A stretch of DNA of 13,519 bases from UBA7672 sp035548775 (GTDB lineage Bacteria > Pseudomonadota > Alphaproteobacteria > Caulobacterales > Hyphomonadaceae). The stretch covers positions 1 through 13,519 of the forward strand of contig DASZSI010000134.1 of NCBI GenBank assembly GCA_035548775.1. Direction: 5' to 3'. Shown here piece by piece: positions 13,465-13,519 of the stretch. Below the pieces are notes generated by a model that saw nothing but the letters and a program-made list of their open reading frames with translations, did no database searches and was not told where the DNA came from. The position numbers were made by a program, and so were the translations under genes. Positions within the stretch are counted from its first letter, which is position 1. The number at the start of each line of letters is the position of its first letter.

Positions 13465-13519
13465 GCATTCAGGCGCTGCGTGAGGCGCTTGCCCTACGGC
13501 CTTGTTTGCGCCGGAATCT
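13465..13519. other. Right edge, nothing assignable
   Basis: This 55-base end contains no ATG on the + strand. On the - strand one frame is open from the edge to a TGA at 13469-13471, 16 codons ending in an Arg/Ser/Ala-rich stretch. It could be the end of a convergent gene, but such a short frame is expected by chance in GC-rich DNA. I make no gene call. Confidence 0.3.

Noticed and set aside
13480..13519. Open + strand frame from a GTG at 13480 to the right edge
   Set aside because: It has thirteen codons only, no convincing Shine-Dalgarno sequence, and it starts within 20 bases of the terminator. It is too short to judge.

Overview
This window is a near-complete S10-spc-alpha ribosomal-protein cluster from a GC-rich bacterium. 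Every gene is on the + strand, the genes are packed tightly, and no mobile, phage, CRISPR, tRNA or rRNA element is visible. Three things suggest an alphaproteobacterium. The order secY-adk-rpsM-rpsK-rpoA-rplQ lacks rpmJ, infA and rpsD. Adenylate kinase is the short type without a zinc-binding LID. Ribosomal protein S14 is the long zinc-free type. The Glu/Arg-rich N-terminal tail of S5 and the overall protein style would fit Caulobacterales/Hyphomonadaceae, but that finer placement is an impression, not a proof.

Layout. Positions 1-4509 hold the S10 part: the 3' end of rplC, then rplD, rplW, rplB, rpsS, rplV, rpsC, rplP, rpmC and rpsQ. rpsJ and the start of rplC lie off the left edge. Positions 4506-10230 hold the spc part: rplN, rplX, rplE, rpsN, rpsH, rplF, rplR, rpsE, rpmD, rplO and secY. 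adk follows, overlapping the secY stop. A 241-base gap (10815-11055) then holds a sigma70-like promoter and a leader that can form hairpins. It opens the alpha part: rpsM, rpsK, rpoA and rplQ. A modest intrinsic terminator (13438-13464) closes the cluster, and the last 55 bases hold nothing that can be assigned.

The genes work as one growth-linked module. They encode 11 small- or large-subunit proteins of the S10 group (10 visible), 10 of the spc group and three of the alpha group, plus the SecY channel, adenylate kinase and the RNA polymerase alpha subunit. Many junctions are stop/start overlaps (rplC-rplD, rplV-rpsC, rpsQ-rplN, rplN-rplX, rplX-rplE, secY-adk), which favours translational coupling.

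I see no undescribed biological system here; the coding content is conserved core machinery. The points worth a second look are non-coding: the alpha-operon promoter and leader, a hairpin between the Shine-Dalgarno sequence and start codon of rplQ, and two hairpins ahead of secY. Two unusual start codons (TTG for rpsM, GTG for adk) and a short Ser/Gly-Glu-Arg repeat in S5 are also noted. No gap exceeds 300 bases.
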